Shown in pieces: positions 25,095 through 37,576 of a stretch of DNA of 64,000 bases; the stretch's first letter is position 1; every line of letters starts with the position of its first letter. Source of the DNA: Pegea sp. RAD2-039 (taxonomy: Eukaryota; Chordata; Thaliacea; Salpida; Salpidae); the NCBI GenBank assembly GCA_034620365.1, contig JAQGEQ010000284.1, forward strand, positions 124,001-188,000, in the 5' to 3' direction. The notes under the pieces were generated by a model. The model did no database searches and was not told where the DNA came from. It was given only the letters and a program-made list of their open reading frames with translations. The position numbers and the translations under genes were made by a program.

Positions 25095-28000
25095 TCAAGA
25101 AATTGTTTGAATATTTGAATCAATAGTAACATTGTAATAGACTAGATAACCATTATCCCAAGCATATAATCTCTTCTCTTTATGACTGTATGATAGCATT
25201 GTATTCCATTCATACTGGTTATAAAATGGAATCTAACAGATAAAAGAACGTTATGATCAGTTTCAAAAGATGTAGAAAAGCACTTTCAGGACACCAGTGA
25301 AGAAACCTCACGATTTACAAATCATTATTCTTGCAAGTAGCACACAGTAGCAACAAGGTCATGGTATCGACCCAATATTTTGGTATTGGGGCTAAAAGTA
25401 GGCTTGCCAATAAATCTAGGTTTAGTCTGACTGTCAGGGAAACATACAATTTGAGTAGAATAAATAATATGTGCGCTTTTTAGAAAAAATAATTAAATGA
25501 TAAATGATATAAAAAGAAATTTGTTTATGATTTTGATTTATTTTGAATGTTTGATTTTCAAAAGATTAGATTTAGACTTTTTATGCGTTTCTAGTTTTTA
25601 AAAATAAAAATAAATTAAAAAAAAATAAAACTCTTAAAGTTACAATTGATGACCAGCAAATATTACTCACATTATTATGTTTGTATCTTTTACTTGATGT
25701 ATCATAAGTGAATCCGAGTGAAGTTTTTCTGGAATCATACTTTTTTAATGTGTAAAGAACTCCACAAGTCATGAAAGCGTTTGAACACCATTGCTTTCTC
25801 CAATTAGTTTCAAATGTTTCGATAACCTGAAAGTTCAAATGTTTATCTTTTTCCAAAAGCTTATTCAAAGTTGACATCTATTTTAGAAATAGAGAAAAAT
25901 CAGAAAATTGAATCAAATAACTCAAATCAAAAAAATACATTTGAACTTTTTGTATTTTTTCTTAAATCTAATTTTTTGTACTTATTCTATGCATTTATTA
26001 TTTTATAAAACTTTCAGTTTTAAAATTTGAAGGATTACAAAAAAGAGATAAAAATTGCAGAGAATGAATCTCTCAATTTTATCTTAATAGTTTCATCTAT
26101 TTTGTTGTAAAATAATCTTACAAATAAACTGATGGAAGATTTCAAAATTTTTTATCTTCAAATCTTAATTTAATCTTTTACCAAGACCTAAATGTTGTTA
26201 GAATCTTATCTTTAAGTTTCAATAATTTACTTGTAAAGTCTCAACATCCAGTTTACTCAAAACTATGTCCTGTGCGTTGTCATGAGTGGAGTAGATGACC
26301 CAAAGACCTCTTTCATCAACTGATAGATCAATATCTGTCGACCCTAACCACTATAAGAGAGTTAAAAGATGAAAAATGTTTGGTTCGAAAATTCAAAATT
26401 TCATAAAATTAAAATTCATTAAAATTTAATTTTATAAAAAGCTTTAAAAGTATTCAACAAAAAGTAAATTTATTTCGATGAAAATGGAACTATTTTCTTT
26501 AAATGGCTCAAAGAAAAATTAATGATAAATTAGTTATCATATTAGTTAGCTATCTTTTAAGTTAGATCAAAGCTTAGATTTTTTGGAAATATTTTATGGT
26601 GAAACATTTATATTAGTGAATTATTTCAAAATAGAATTTAAACAGAAAACTAGGTTTGTGCGTACACATTAGAAAATAAATACTCAAAGTCTGAATAAAA
26701 GAATTTTATATTAAGTTAATAAAAGCACAATTTGAAAACAAAGTTCTGAATGACATTTGACAAAACTAAAAACGAAAAGAAAAAAGGAATTTTTTTTGCT
26801 ATTTACTTTTAAATTCATATCAATAAATGAAGATGACTTAGCTTAAAACCTAAAAGATCTTACTTTGTCAAGATTATAATTACTTTCGAAACTGAAGTTC
26901 AAATACAAATTTTAAATATTTTTAAGCTTTGATATCTTCACTCAAAACTTTTTATCTAAATCCTTACTTGGTAGGGAGCTTGGTTACCAAATAAAGCTCC
27001 TGGCAACATCCGTTCAACAAGGACTCTTTGATCTTCAAGACTATATTTCACCAGAATATTTGAATTCTTCTTGTTATAAAATAAAGATCCATTAATGATC
27101 ACGTGACCTGTACCTGTTAACCAATCAAAAACAGCTAGAAATAGTAAAATCCAACCAACCTGACCATTCGTAAGGAAGATCAAAGATCTTTTTAGGTCTT
27201 TTTCGTATCAGACTTCGCCAATTGGCAAATTCTTTGACTTTATTGTTCTGTTCGAAATTGGATAAAACCCAAAATGGCCCATCATATGAAATTATCGATG
27301 AATCTGGAAACCAAGCTCCATAGATTTGGTTCCATTTGGTGACAATTTGCGGGTTACTAATCTCAGAGATGATTCCACATGCTTTCAACAAAATTAATAT
27401 TTTTATTTAAACAGCGCCGCTTAGCGGAATAATTTTTACTTACATCTGTTAACTTTATCTTCAGTTTGGTAATTTGGTAACATAAAACTGGTTAAGTCAT
27501 GCTGAATTGTAAATTGATAATTTCCGTTCGTTCTTGAAGCAGCTAAAACTAACTTATTTGCAATCTAAAATAATTTGATTTTAAACATCCAACTGAATAT
27601 AACTTGAAATTTCTAAAGAACTTGTCTATTAAGCTTTTAAATAAATAAATAAGAATTTTAACTCAAATAAATTATGAAAATTAATTAAAAAATAATAAAA
27701 GAATTTTAAGATTTTATAGCTTGCTAAAAAATAGTTCATGAAAAAGTAAATATTTTGTTTATTCAGATAATTTGCATAAATATTAAATTTATTATGTTAA
27801 ATATAAAAGTTCTTTAAAAAGAAAAAATTATAAATAATTGTTGCAAAAGTGTTTTAAAAAATCATTAAACCAAAAGTTTGGTTTTTTTTATTTTTATTCT
27901 ATCTGTAAGCAGTTATCAAATGCCTGAAGAAATTAGAACATTATAATTATGTTACTTTACTTTATTTAATAATTGGTTTATTCAATTATTTTGTATAAAT

Positions 28001-28580
28001 ATAAAATTTATTCCAAAACAATTTTTCTAAATTATTTATTAAATTGATTCTAAAATTTGAATTTTTCAAACAAATTATTTAAAAGTAATTTTATTTAAAC
28101 CTTTTGATCTGATAAATTCACAACAATCGTTTTGTGTCTTGTTGATGAATTCATCCGATAAACAGATTCAATTCCATTTCTTTCCAAAGAAACTTCCAAC
28201 AATTCTGCTATTTGTAAAACCTAAAAACAAATTATTTTAAAAACTGTTTTCAATGAAATTAAAAAGACCTTTTCAACTAAATTTTCATTTTTCTTTTCAG
28301 GGACACTTTTAATACGAATGATATTTTTTCTTGTCTCTTCCAAGAGCTTCTTGATCGGAGTAAAATTATCTTCAATTTGTTTCTTTACATCTAAAGACTT
28401 TTTAGTAAAGTTTCCAATAACTGATCTTAAATAGCTATCTTTTAGCTCAAGCCTATCAACAACTACTGAAATATTATAAGTAATATAAGCTAGTTGGTTT
28501 TCGCTGACAATAAAACTTGTTAGAATTAATAAATTCGTAAAAATTATTCCAAATATGAAAATACGAAATAAATATTTCAT
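25095..28580 (-). CDS. Olfactomedin-domain type II membrane protein
   Basis: Eight coding exons on the minus strand: 28580-28269, 28220-28101, 27564-27444, 27381-27160, 27113-26968, 26350-26231, 25826-25671 and 25232-25095. All have GT-AG borders and matching phases, for 444 residues. Residues 2-27 form one hydrophobic segment ([20 protein letters not shown]) without a clear cleavage site, followed by a Lys/Glu/Leu-rich stalk (about 35-180) that may coil. The olfactomedin domain fills about 186-440: it opens with SCGIISEI and YGAWFPD, continues with [33 protein letters not shown] and [12 protein letters not shown], and closes with IPFYNQYEW and [16 protein letters not shown]. The two cysteines that pair in this domain are both present. 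Architecture resembles gliomedin and other membrane-anchored olfactomedins; the exact subfamily is unclear. A splice-acceptor-like ACTTCAG lies 21 nt before the ATG. Confidence 0.9.
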
Positions 28581-29845
28581 TTTTTCATCATTGAAAATCA
28601 ACTGAAGTAAATTTGTTTGAAAGTTTTAATACATGCCCTCAGGCATTTTAGTTTCTAGTTTTACGAGTTTAAAAAAAAGTTCTCCAAATTTTAGATTTTA
28701 AGGTTTAATAAGAACTTGAATAAAACTTAAAAGATATGGACTTTATAAAATTATTTTTATTCTAAAACTTTTGTTTTAAAAACTAACAAAATCTGTTAGT
28801 TTTATTAAATTATTTGTACAAATTATCAATGATTGAAATTTAAAGAATTTAAACAAATTTAAAAATTGAAGAAAATAAATTGAAAAAATTGTTGATTAAT
28901 GAAATTCAATATTTGTTTATTGACATCTTTGAATAACATTTTAGTAAACAGTTATTGAAAACAAAGTCATATCTCGTCAGACTTACATATTAAGTACGTA
29001 GTAACACTTAATATCCTGTTGTTAATATTTACGCGATTACAGAGTAAACAAAGATATTAAGACATCTTATAAGGTCCAAAAAAATATACAAAATTTAACT
29101 GGTTTATAAAAAATGAAATTTCAGAAGTTAAATTTTTACTTTGATTTTTAAATGATTTCTTCTTTATTTACAAATTTTATGAAATTCTTAAAATTATTTC
29201 CTGATAATTTGTTTTTGTGAAAGTTTTTATAAAACTTTTTAATAAAGTTTTAACGTTTTGAAAATCTGCTGAATATTACAAAAGCCAAAACTCTACTTTT
29301 AAAAGATTTCTAGTTTTAAGCTTAAACAACTTATCTAAGATTTCTATTCATATATTCTAAAACCGGATTTCCTATCTCACGAGATAGATAATACTTCACT
29401 TTAGCATTTTGATGAAAATAACGAGTATGAGTTAAAACTTCCATCAGATAAAATAAAAAATTTATTAAGATATCTAAACATAAAATAAAACTCGAATTTA
29501 TAAGTGCAAAAATATGTACAAAATACTTTAAAGCTAATAAGATTCTTCGAAAAAGTTGTTTAGACTTACAGCAGAAAACTTTTGATAAGTTTTTACAACT
29601 TCTTCAAGCCTTCAGTTGGTTCATATTGCGAAGCTTAAAGCTTTCAACATAAATTTTGTGTTTATAAGAATTGAAGCAAGTTTATGAAATAAAATTGATG
29701 ATGTACATTTTCAAATCCATTTAAAACAAATTGATAATAGCAGCTTAATGAAAACAAAATATATATAAAAATGACAAGATATCGTGATGCACATTTGAAT
29801 AACTCTCAGATGAAATCAATCTTGGTTAAATATTTGAAAAAAAAT
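28581..29845. other. Intergenic region between olfactomedin and RRM genes
   Basis: 1.27 kb of AT-rich sequence between the start of the olfactomedin gene and the stop of the RRM gene, which point the same way. It should contain the olfactomedin promoter and the RRM gene 3' end. I found no specific motif. Confidence 0.5.
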
Positions 29846-32374
29846 TCACTTTTCAGTTTCTAATTTGAGGCGTTTACTTAAAAACATATTTGCTTCATTT
29901 AATTCATTCAAATGCTCGCTCGTCAAAATGATTAAGCCAGGACTTTCTTTAGATTGATGAAGATGCACATTTGTATAGTGTGGAGATGAGCAAAACTCTT
30001 GAATGATCAGATTGATTTTAGGAAGACTTATTGGAGGAACAAGAACTTTGGTTTGAGATGAATTTGTTTTAATGATTTTAACAAAACTGAGAAAAGGTTC
30101 CAGAACATCTTTGTTAGAATTGATGTTGTTGGTTTTTGAATCAAAGAGAATTGCAGTTTTATCTTTTGATGTAACTTCAATTAATTGACTTGAAGTTATT
30201 CTGAAATAAAATTGTATTATTTAGGAAAGTTTTGATTAAAAGAAGACCAAAAAAAAGAATTTTAAAAGTTAAACAATATATTTTAATATTATTTAAAACT
30301 GAAAAATAAATTTTAAATTCAAATGTTTCCTAAATTTGTTCAGAAAAACTCACGTTTGTAACTTGTTCAAATTTTCTGATCTAGTCTTTTTGATATAGCC
30401 ATATAAGCTGGTATCCAAAAATACAGGATTCTGTTTACTTAAACGAGTAACAGTGCTGACAAACCATTTTTTTGCTACATTCATCAAGCTTGTGTTTGAA
30501 GTAGTAACAAAATGAACTTTATCTTCATGATCATAACCACTAGTTCGTATAAAAACCTTTGAATGAAATTGATGGACATTTTCAACAGCAGCCTTTAAAG
30601 CAATTTCAGGCTTTTTGACATTTCCAAATAATTGTTTGATTGTAAAGCTCTCAAGTCGATAATTATCTAAGTTTTTGATGCTATCAAATGCACAGATCAA
30701 CTGCTTCTTTGCATTAAGTAATCTTGGTGGAGTTCTTGTTTCATTTTGAAGACATTTTACAACAAATTCATCACCTTTCTCATCAAAAAGAAACCTCACA
30801 TTATTCAGTTTTCTGTGAAAAATAAAGTAAAGTTTTTAAATAGAAAGTTTGTTCTTTAAAATTGACACCAAATGATTCATATTTAATTCCTTAAAAACTT
30901 TAAGAAAACAAATTGAAGCAAATACTCACTCGATAACTTCAATTTGTTGCTTGTAAAACTTTAAGATGTAACCCATGACATTTGCATCAAGCACAAAAGG
31001 TTCTAACTGTTTGATCGAAGTTGAAACTTCTAGTTTTCTGGGTTTTGAAACTGGTTTTGAGTCAGCAACATCTTTTGGTTTCTTTAAAACTTCTTCTGCA
31101 ATCTCTTCTGGTGCTTCTAAGAACAACTCTTCATCTATTGATTCATTCTTCTGATTTGTTTGAATCTTTGGAAGACTTTTTGCCGGAATTTCAACATTTT
31201 GTTTCACATTAGAAATTTCTTCAGACTTTCTTACTTTGGATTGAATCAAATTTCGGCTTTTCTCAATTTCATGCCAAGAACCTAAAAAATTAATTTTTCA
31301 GAAGTTTAAACATTTTGTAAAAAAGATTTTATTTCGTTTCTTATTTACCAGAAACAATTAGACCCAATTTAGAGTTGAGAACATGTATATTAGGCAGAAG
31401 TAACTTCATGCTTCGTACAATTTCATTCAAATTATTTGTTGAGAAACAATTTTCCAAAAGTTTGATGTTGAAAGTAGCAGAACATTGCTGAAAAATCTAC
31501 AAAACAATCAAATTCTTTTACTATCAACTTTTTTGTTTAAAATTGTACAAATTTTTACTTGATATTCTTTGGTGACTTTTAATTTTGATCCATTAAAAAC
31601 TTGCTTCTTTTGCAGTACATTGTCTGCAGCTAATAAAAATATCAACAATTAATTATTATTCAGTTTATAAATTTAACAAATAATTTGAAGTTATTTCTAT
31701 TTTTCAGTTTATTGATATATATATAAATAAATCAATTTATAATCTTTTAGTAAGTAATATTCATAGAAAAATAATATTTTATTCTTACATATTATTTTGA
31801 CTTCATCAAATATACTATATGTAATATCATAATATTTACTTTAGTGTTGGAGTGATTATATGTGGTAAGTGTATTGATTTATCAAAAAGTAATTCCTATA
31901 ATCTTATTAAAGATATATAATTATTTATATACATTTATTGTTTTAAAGATTATTACCAAAGCTTAAGAATAATTAAACATTTTATTCTTAAATTTCATTT
32001 TGTTTTAAACCATTAAAACTGTTCCATTTTATGTAAAATAATAATAATTAATAATGATAATGATAAACAAATATCTTTTATGTTTTCAAAAACAATTAAA
32101 ATAAATAATTTGAAGGATTAATTAACTGATAATTCACTATTCAAAGATTTTTTAATGTAAAAGATATAAATAAAAACTTTATTCAAAATTAAGTTAAAGA
32201 ATTCTTACTTCTTTCATTTTCAAAATTAATTACAGCAGCGTTCTGTTGTTTTATTGAAAGAGGATAAACAACTGAAAGAATGTCACCTCCATTATTCTTC
32301 TGCTTTTGAAAATGAATAATCAATTTATCTTCATTTACAGGCCCACGAATACCTTCTACAAGAATACTAGACAT
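29846..32374 (-). CDS. RRM protein related to RBM43/PARP14
   Basis: Six coding exons on the minus strand: 32374-32209, 31629-31559, 31496-31349, 31281-30930, 30812-30354 and 30200-29846. Phases all close, giving 516 residues. Residues 1-79 are an RRM of the type shared by PARP10/PARP14, RBM43 and NMI: ILVEGIRGPVNEDKLIIHFQ, KNNGGDILSVVYPL, AAVINFEN, then NVLQKKQVFNGSKLKVTKEY. The rest shows repeated units of about 80 residues with a KH-like pattern (for example LPNIHVLNSKLGLIVSGSWH and FVLDANVMGYILKFYKQQIE), separated by an acidic, Lys-rich linker at about residues 165-225. No macrodomain, WWE or PARP catalytic domain follows, so the layout is closest to RBM43. Members bind RNA or act in innate immunity in vertebrates; the role here is unknown. 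Confidence 0.7.
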
Positions 32375-35300
32375 AATCTATCAAAATCTGCCAGAAAAAA
32401 TGTTTATTGAAGTTTGCTTTCAAATAAAGTAACAAATTTTGAAGCAACAAATATCATTTTCTTGTTGACTGCAGCAAATTTTGTCACTTCTTTTAAAATC
32501 AAGTTTAAAAAATTATGACTTGAGTAACTTTATTGACAAGTGATGTATAATGATGTCAGTACCTTTATTTTCTCTACTTATTTTGTAAGTTTTTGTTACT
32601 CTTTGTTATAGTTCTCCTTTTGCAAAGTTCTTAGCTTTTAAATTAATTATGTTGCTATAAAACCATACTATTTCCAGCCATATGTTTATTTTTAATAAAT
32701 AAACAAATAAAAAAGATTAAATCAAATTGATAAATTTATGACAATTTTTATCAAAACTAATCCAACTAAATAAGAAAAGTGTTATTTAGTAAGCTAATTA
32801 GATATAAAAAAAAAACTCCAAAAGTATAAAAGTTGCAAAAGTTACTCTTCGTCTTATTAAGCTACCTTTCAACAATTATTTCTAAAATGATTATTATTAA
32901 TAAGAATGTTTACTCTAGTAGTAGTGTTTACTAAATTTGTGAAAATCCCCTAATATGAAATTTAAAAAATAGTTGTAAAATTAAATTTGGATAAAAACTT
33001 AGGTATAACAAACTATTTCTCATTGCATTTCAATATTTAAATAATACAATGATTAGTTGTCTGAAAAATAAAAGATAAATAAAAATTTTAAAGTTATAAG
33101 TTTTAAAAAATTTTAAGTTTTTTTACAATTTAGGTTTTGTTGGATAGAAGAAAAAATAATCTAAGTTTAGCAATAAATCTTACACTAAGTATAAGTAATT
33201 GGTTACAAATTCTTACAAATGAAAGCTTTTCTTAAAAATAGTCTTGAATAAGTATAATTATGTATTACATCAATATTGAAATGATAATACTTGGTGGTAG
33301 TAAACATCCATAACAAAAAACTTACTCAATATAATGCTAATTGATATTTAGTTGAAAAAAAATAATTTACTATTGAATAATTGTATAATTGAAAAATGGG
33401 TTTTGCATACAAGGTTTTATATTAAAAATTATTGTATTTTAAAGACCTTAAAGCTAAACATCTATACATTTGGAAGTTCTTGTATTTAAACTTCGTTAAG
33501 ATTTATTGTAAAAACTCTTACATACATTTAATTAAAAAACATATAATTATTTAGTATCTCCACCTAATAAGTTTAAGTAAATATGATATATAAAGTGTAT
33601 AAAGTACATAATATATAAATTATAAGTTTAGTAAATTTAATCTTAACTTTCAGTATGATGTTAAATAACTTAACCTTCTGATAGTTACAAAGTTTTATAT
33701 CTTTAGTAACAAAAATCAAAATCAAACTTTGTGAAATATAGGCAGTATGTTTTTAATGTTTTGATTTATTGTAACAATATGCCACAAACTTTTAAAATGT
33801 AAATTTCAAAGTCAACAAAGAAAAAAAATATCGGATGACAATATGTGAAAAGTTGTCAAGTTTCATTTGTTTTTATCTCTATTAATTTCAAATAATTTCT
33901 CATTTAACTCTTTGTATTGATGAAATCATCAACATTTTAGATTTTGTGTTTTTTGTCCTATAATTATTTTCTGTAAATTTTCTAAAATTGTTAAAAAAAA
34001 ATTAACAAAAATTGTTGCAAGTTTTAAAATTACTATCTTCTGTATAAAGACTTATTTTACAATAAGCTACCTTATTCCAATTTACTTTCCTTTAAAGACT
34101 GATTTACTGTTTAACGATTATTTAAGCTTTTTTAAGTTGAAAAGAAATTTTTTTGTCGAAAATTCTCTATTAACAGCTTACATAGTTTTTCGCCAAATGA
34201 TATAATGTAAGAAATAAATTCTTAAATTGTATATTTTAATTATAGAACTCAAATAGTTTTAAAAAACGTAAAGTTAAACGTAAACGTAAATGTAAACTGT
34301 AAAACATTAATTAATCAAAATATTCTTCTTGACTAAAATTACTTTCGACCATTTTCTCTATGTCGATGTAAAGAGTTTTAACTTTGTAATATTCACCATA
34401 ATTTGAATTTATTCTTGTTATTAATATTTTTAATATTAATATTTTTAATATTAATTCTTTTCTTTTTTTTAATTAAAAAATTTTTTTATTTAAGTTTTTA
34501 GTTGTTTTTATTTAAGTTGCATTTATAAAATATTTTTAAGTTGTTTTTAAATTCCTTTCTTATTTTTCATGTTTTCATTTGAAGATACTAAAAATGATAT
34601 ATTTATTATAATTAATTCTTATAATTAATATTTATTAAATTAATTGATTATTTTTCTTTGTTTTTAATTTATTTTTTTTGAAATGGTTTTTAGTCCTTTT
34701 ATTGTTTAAAGCAAAAGTCTTTATAAAATGTTAATAAACTTTACAAAATTTATTTTTGTGAATCTATCTATAAATTTCTTAAAAAATATGTTTTAGATAA
34801 AATTTAATTACTATTAAACAAATGTTAATTTGTTTATCTGAAACAGTTTTTTAAGTTTAAAACTAGCTAAATAGATTTAAATTGTTTAATTCTACAGTTT
34901 TAGTTATACAGTTAGTTGTATTTATTCTTAACTATTATTTTTTATTAAATTTTTGCAATTTTTGAACTTGTAAAACATTTGAATTTAAAATAAACAAAAA
35001 TTTTAAGGATTTGAACATTTTGTTTTGTATTTTTTTGAATATTTATAGTTTATATATTATAATATATTTATTTATATATTTAGTTATTTATATAAAAAAA
35101 CTATTTGAAAAAAGTATTTATCATAAGTTTTAGATTTAAATTTATCATGAATGTACTAAATGTATAATGTACATTAATTAGTATATATAGAATATATATA
35201 TTATTCCAAACTTTTAGATGGATTTAACTTCATTATAAAATATAATTGTAGGTTTCATGTTCAATTCTAACCTTTTATATCTTTGTAAAATATACTTCTG

Positions 35301-35440
35301 TCTTGTTTTATTTGAATTATTACCATCATATATTTATTTATAACTTTTTTATAATTTGAACTCCAAAATTTTTTAAACTTAATTTTTATGATTTAAATTA
35401 AAAGATTAAAATTTTGTTTTTTTAGTTTAGAATATTCAAA
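32375..35440. other. Three-kilobase AT-rich intergenic stretch
   Basis: No gene recognised. It holds short simple repeats: a six-base array of the TAAACG type at about 34,267-34,300 and a (TAATATTTT) type run at about 34,419-34,455. Long A/T runs occur from 34,900 to 35,220. The promoter of the RAB5IF transcript should lie at the right end or further upstream. Confidence 0.5.
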
Positions 35441-35782
35441 ATGACAAAATCAAAAGATGTTTTTACAAGAGCAATATCTAAGAACTCTTCTTGGCCTGAT
35501 AGAGAAGAACTACTGGATGTAGTTTATTGGACTCGCCAAATATTAGCAATTGTAATCGGATTAGTATGGGGAGTTTTTAACTTAACCGGAATTTTGGCAA
35601 TTCTTTTGTATGTTGCTTTAACTGCTTTACTTCTAAACGGTTATGTTTCTACATATCAAAAAGAAGACATCGAAGAATATGGTGGTTTTATGGAGGTCGC
35701 CAAGGAAGGGTTTATGTCTTCTTTTGCTACTTTCCTAGTGATGTGGATTATTGTTTACTCGTCTTTCCACTGGTCGAACTAA
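35441..35782 (+). CDS. RAB5IF: RAB5IF/OPTI, EMC6-like membrane protein
   Basis: One uninterrupted exon of 113 codons. The sequence matches the RAB5IF (C20orf24) family along its length: an N-terminal cytosolic part with FTRAISKNSSWPDREELLDV and YWTRQI, then three hydrophobic segments (about residues 32-49, 51-69 and 91-109). The family has the EMC6 fold, sits in the ER membrane and partners TMCO1 in the translocon complex that helps insert multi-pass proteins. The length fits the family, slightly shorter than human. An AG acceptor with a T-run lies at 35424-35425, 15 nt before the ATG, with no upstream exon I can find. The next gene starts 177 bp downstream in the same direction. Confidence 0.92.
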   Translation: MTKSKDVFTRAISKNSSWPDREELLDVVYWTRQILAIVIGLVWGVFNLTGILAILLYVALTALLLNGYVSTYQKEDIEEYGGFMEVAKEGFMSSFATFLVMWIIVYSSFHWSN

Positions 35783-35959
35783 ACTATAAAAATCTTTAAT
35801 TTAAATTATCAAAAAACTATCTCTTGTTGCTAGGTTATCTTTAAAATATTTGCTTCTTTCAATTAATGAATTCCGTTTTAGCTTATTCTATCTGCAGCGT
35901 GTAATAATCAATTAAATTGCTCGAAATTTGATTTGTTGGTGTTTTAGTAGAGTTAGAAA
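35783..35959 (+). other. Short intercistronic space, candidate operon junction
   Basis: 177 bp separate the RAB5IF stop from the ARL6IP4 start on the same strand. Near its end TTGGTGTTTTAG (AG at 35946-35947) looks like a splice acceptor 12 nt before the second ATG, with no coding exon before it. This is what a trans-spliced downstream cistron would look like. A promoter in this short space is the alternative. Confidence 0.4.
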
Positions 35960-36427
35960 ATGAATAAGGATGAAGAGCAGGTCAAAAAGAAACGGAAAGT
36001 TTCACTTGGGGGGGAGAGCTCTTCTACGGAGGCAAAACGATTGAAAAAGGAAGAAAAGGTGAAAAAATCAAAACATAAAATGAAAAAAGCAAAAAAGAAG
36101 AAGAAGAAGAAATCGAAAAAAGAAGATAAAGAAGAAGCAACCGGTTAGTTAGTCACTAGATGTCAGCAAGGACTTGATATTGATCTTTCAGTGGATGCAA
36201 GAAGTCTTATGATGCGTCCAATGACTCCAGCAGAATGGGAAGAACGACAAAGCAGAATTAGAAGAGTTAAAGATGAGGAAACAGGTAGAATTCGACTGAT
36301 AAAAGGAGATGGGGAGGTACTGGAAGAAATTGTTTCAAAGAGTCGACATCAGGACATCAATAGAAGAGCAACTCAAGAAGATGGTTTAAGCTTTCAAAAA
36401 AGATTAGGACTTTTTGAAAAGTCTTAA
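35960..36427 (+). CDS. ARL6IP4: ARL6IP4 (SRp25)-like splicing protein
   Basis: Two exons, 35960-36143 and 36192-36427, joined across a 48-bp intron (donor GTTAGT, acceptor TTTCAG), giving 139 residues. The N-terminal third is strongly basic, with long Lys runs and KKKRKVSL near the start, likely nuclear localisation. The C-terminal 80 residues are the conserved ARL6IP4 block: [39 protein letters not shown], and [17 protein letters not shown]. Human ARL6IP4 is a nuclear-speckle protein that affects splice-site choice. This copy is shorter than human because the Ser/Arg-rich part is reduced. Its stop codon lies 2 bp from the stop of the convergent minus-strand gene. A plus-strand AATAAA at 36602-36607 may end the transcript inside that gene. 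Confidence 0.92.
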
Positions 36428-36429
36428 GA

Positions 36430-37576
36430 TCAGAACAATTTTGATGTTCTTAGACTTGATCTTCTTAAGGAAGACTTTTTTATTTTTGTTGTGATTGTTT
36501 TTTCAAGACTTTCAGTTGATAACTGATGAAGTTTTTCAACTAAATTTGGATGATGAAGATGAAGATCTTTTAGAAGTGAAATATATCTTCGGTTTTCTGA
36601 AAATAAATTTAGATGACGTTAAGTTGTAGATTCTAAGATCAGTTTTGAAGTTAGATCCATCTTAACACATAGAGAGATGATTTTTTTAATCTAAAGGCTA
36701 CATCCTAAACCCTAGTGTTAGCTCTTGTCAAGTTGCTGGTTCATACCTTTGTAACTCTGGTTTAGATAACAGTAATGTTTCCAATCATTAAAATCGATAA
36801 AATCTTTTAGAAAAATCACACTCGTAAATGCTACCTAAAGTTCTATTAGCAAAAGTTGCAAACAGAACAATTAACTAAAGTTGTATTTGAGTTGGTTTGA
36901 AATTTGGTCAATTTTAATAAATGAAATGACAACTTACCTGTTATATTGATCAAAACATAAGTTTTTCCTCCAACTAATTTATCTTCGGCTGAAATAAATT
37001 GATCTTGAGGTAAAGAAGCGATTTTTCCTTCTTCATCAATCAAATCTAAAACACCTTCTGCAGATTTATTTCAAACTTAATTTGATAATTCAGCAAGCTT
37101 TCTTCAACTTATCAAAATGAAATTTTTAACAAAAAATTATTTGAAAATATCAATTTCTACTTACTAGTTGAAAGAACTGAACAATGAACTTTGATACATT
37201 CTAATAGAGATAAAATTTTGCAACTTGGATTAAATATTTTGCTCTGATTTTCTGAAAGTCATACAAAGTATTTTATTGATTTTTTAAATCTACTTCTTAT
37301 CACTTTTAACTAAAACTTCAAGAAAACTTTTTCTTGATTAAAAGAATGAAGTTTTTCGGAAATCATAACTTTAGTTAATCTTCAAAAACATTTTTAATCT
37401 TTTTTTATTCACTTTTAACAATAATTTAGAAACAAAATATTATTTGGATTTGTATTAGTAGGAAGTGCTCTTTTCAGGCACACTTCTTTACATTTATCAA
37501 AATAAATAAATTTTTAATAGAAACAACTTTTCTACGAACCTCCAAACTTAACTACAATAAACTGCTGAGCTACCAT
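36430..37576 (-). CDS. C22orf15/CXorf65-like protein
   Basis: Four small coding exons on the minus strand: 37576-37540, 37251-37165, 37057-36938 and 36596-36430. Phases close exactly, giving 136 residues, close to human C22orf15. The order matches the family: an opening beta-strand FIVVKFG, then IFNPSCKILSLLECIK (about residues 18-33), VLDLIDEEGKIASL (about 43-56), GKTYVLINI (about 71-79) and RRYISLLKDLHLHHPNLVEK (about 83-102), which corresponds to YESLLENLDDHYPEL in human C22orf15. The tail is basic. The family has a ubiquitin-like look and no established function. The first donor (GTTCGT) is weak, but it is the only one that gives both a start and the right phase. The gene converges on ARL6IP4, and its 3' end must run antisense through that gene. 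Confidence 0.8.
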
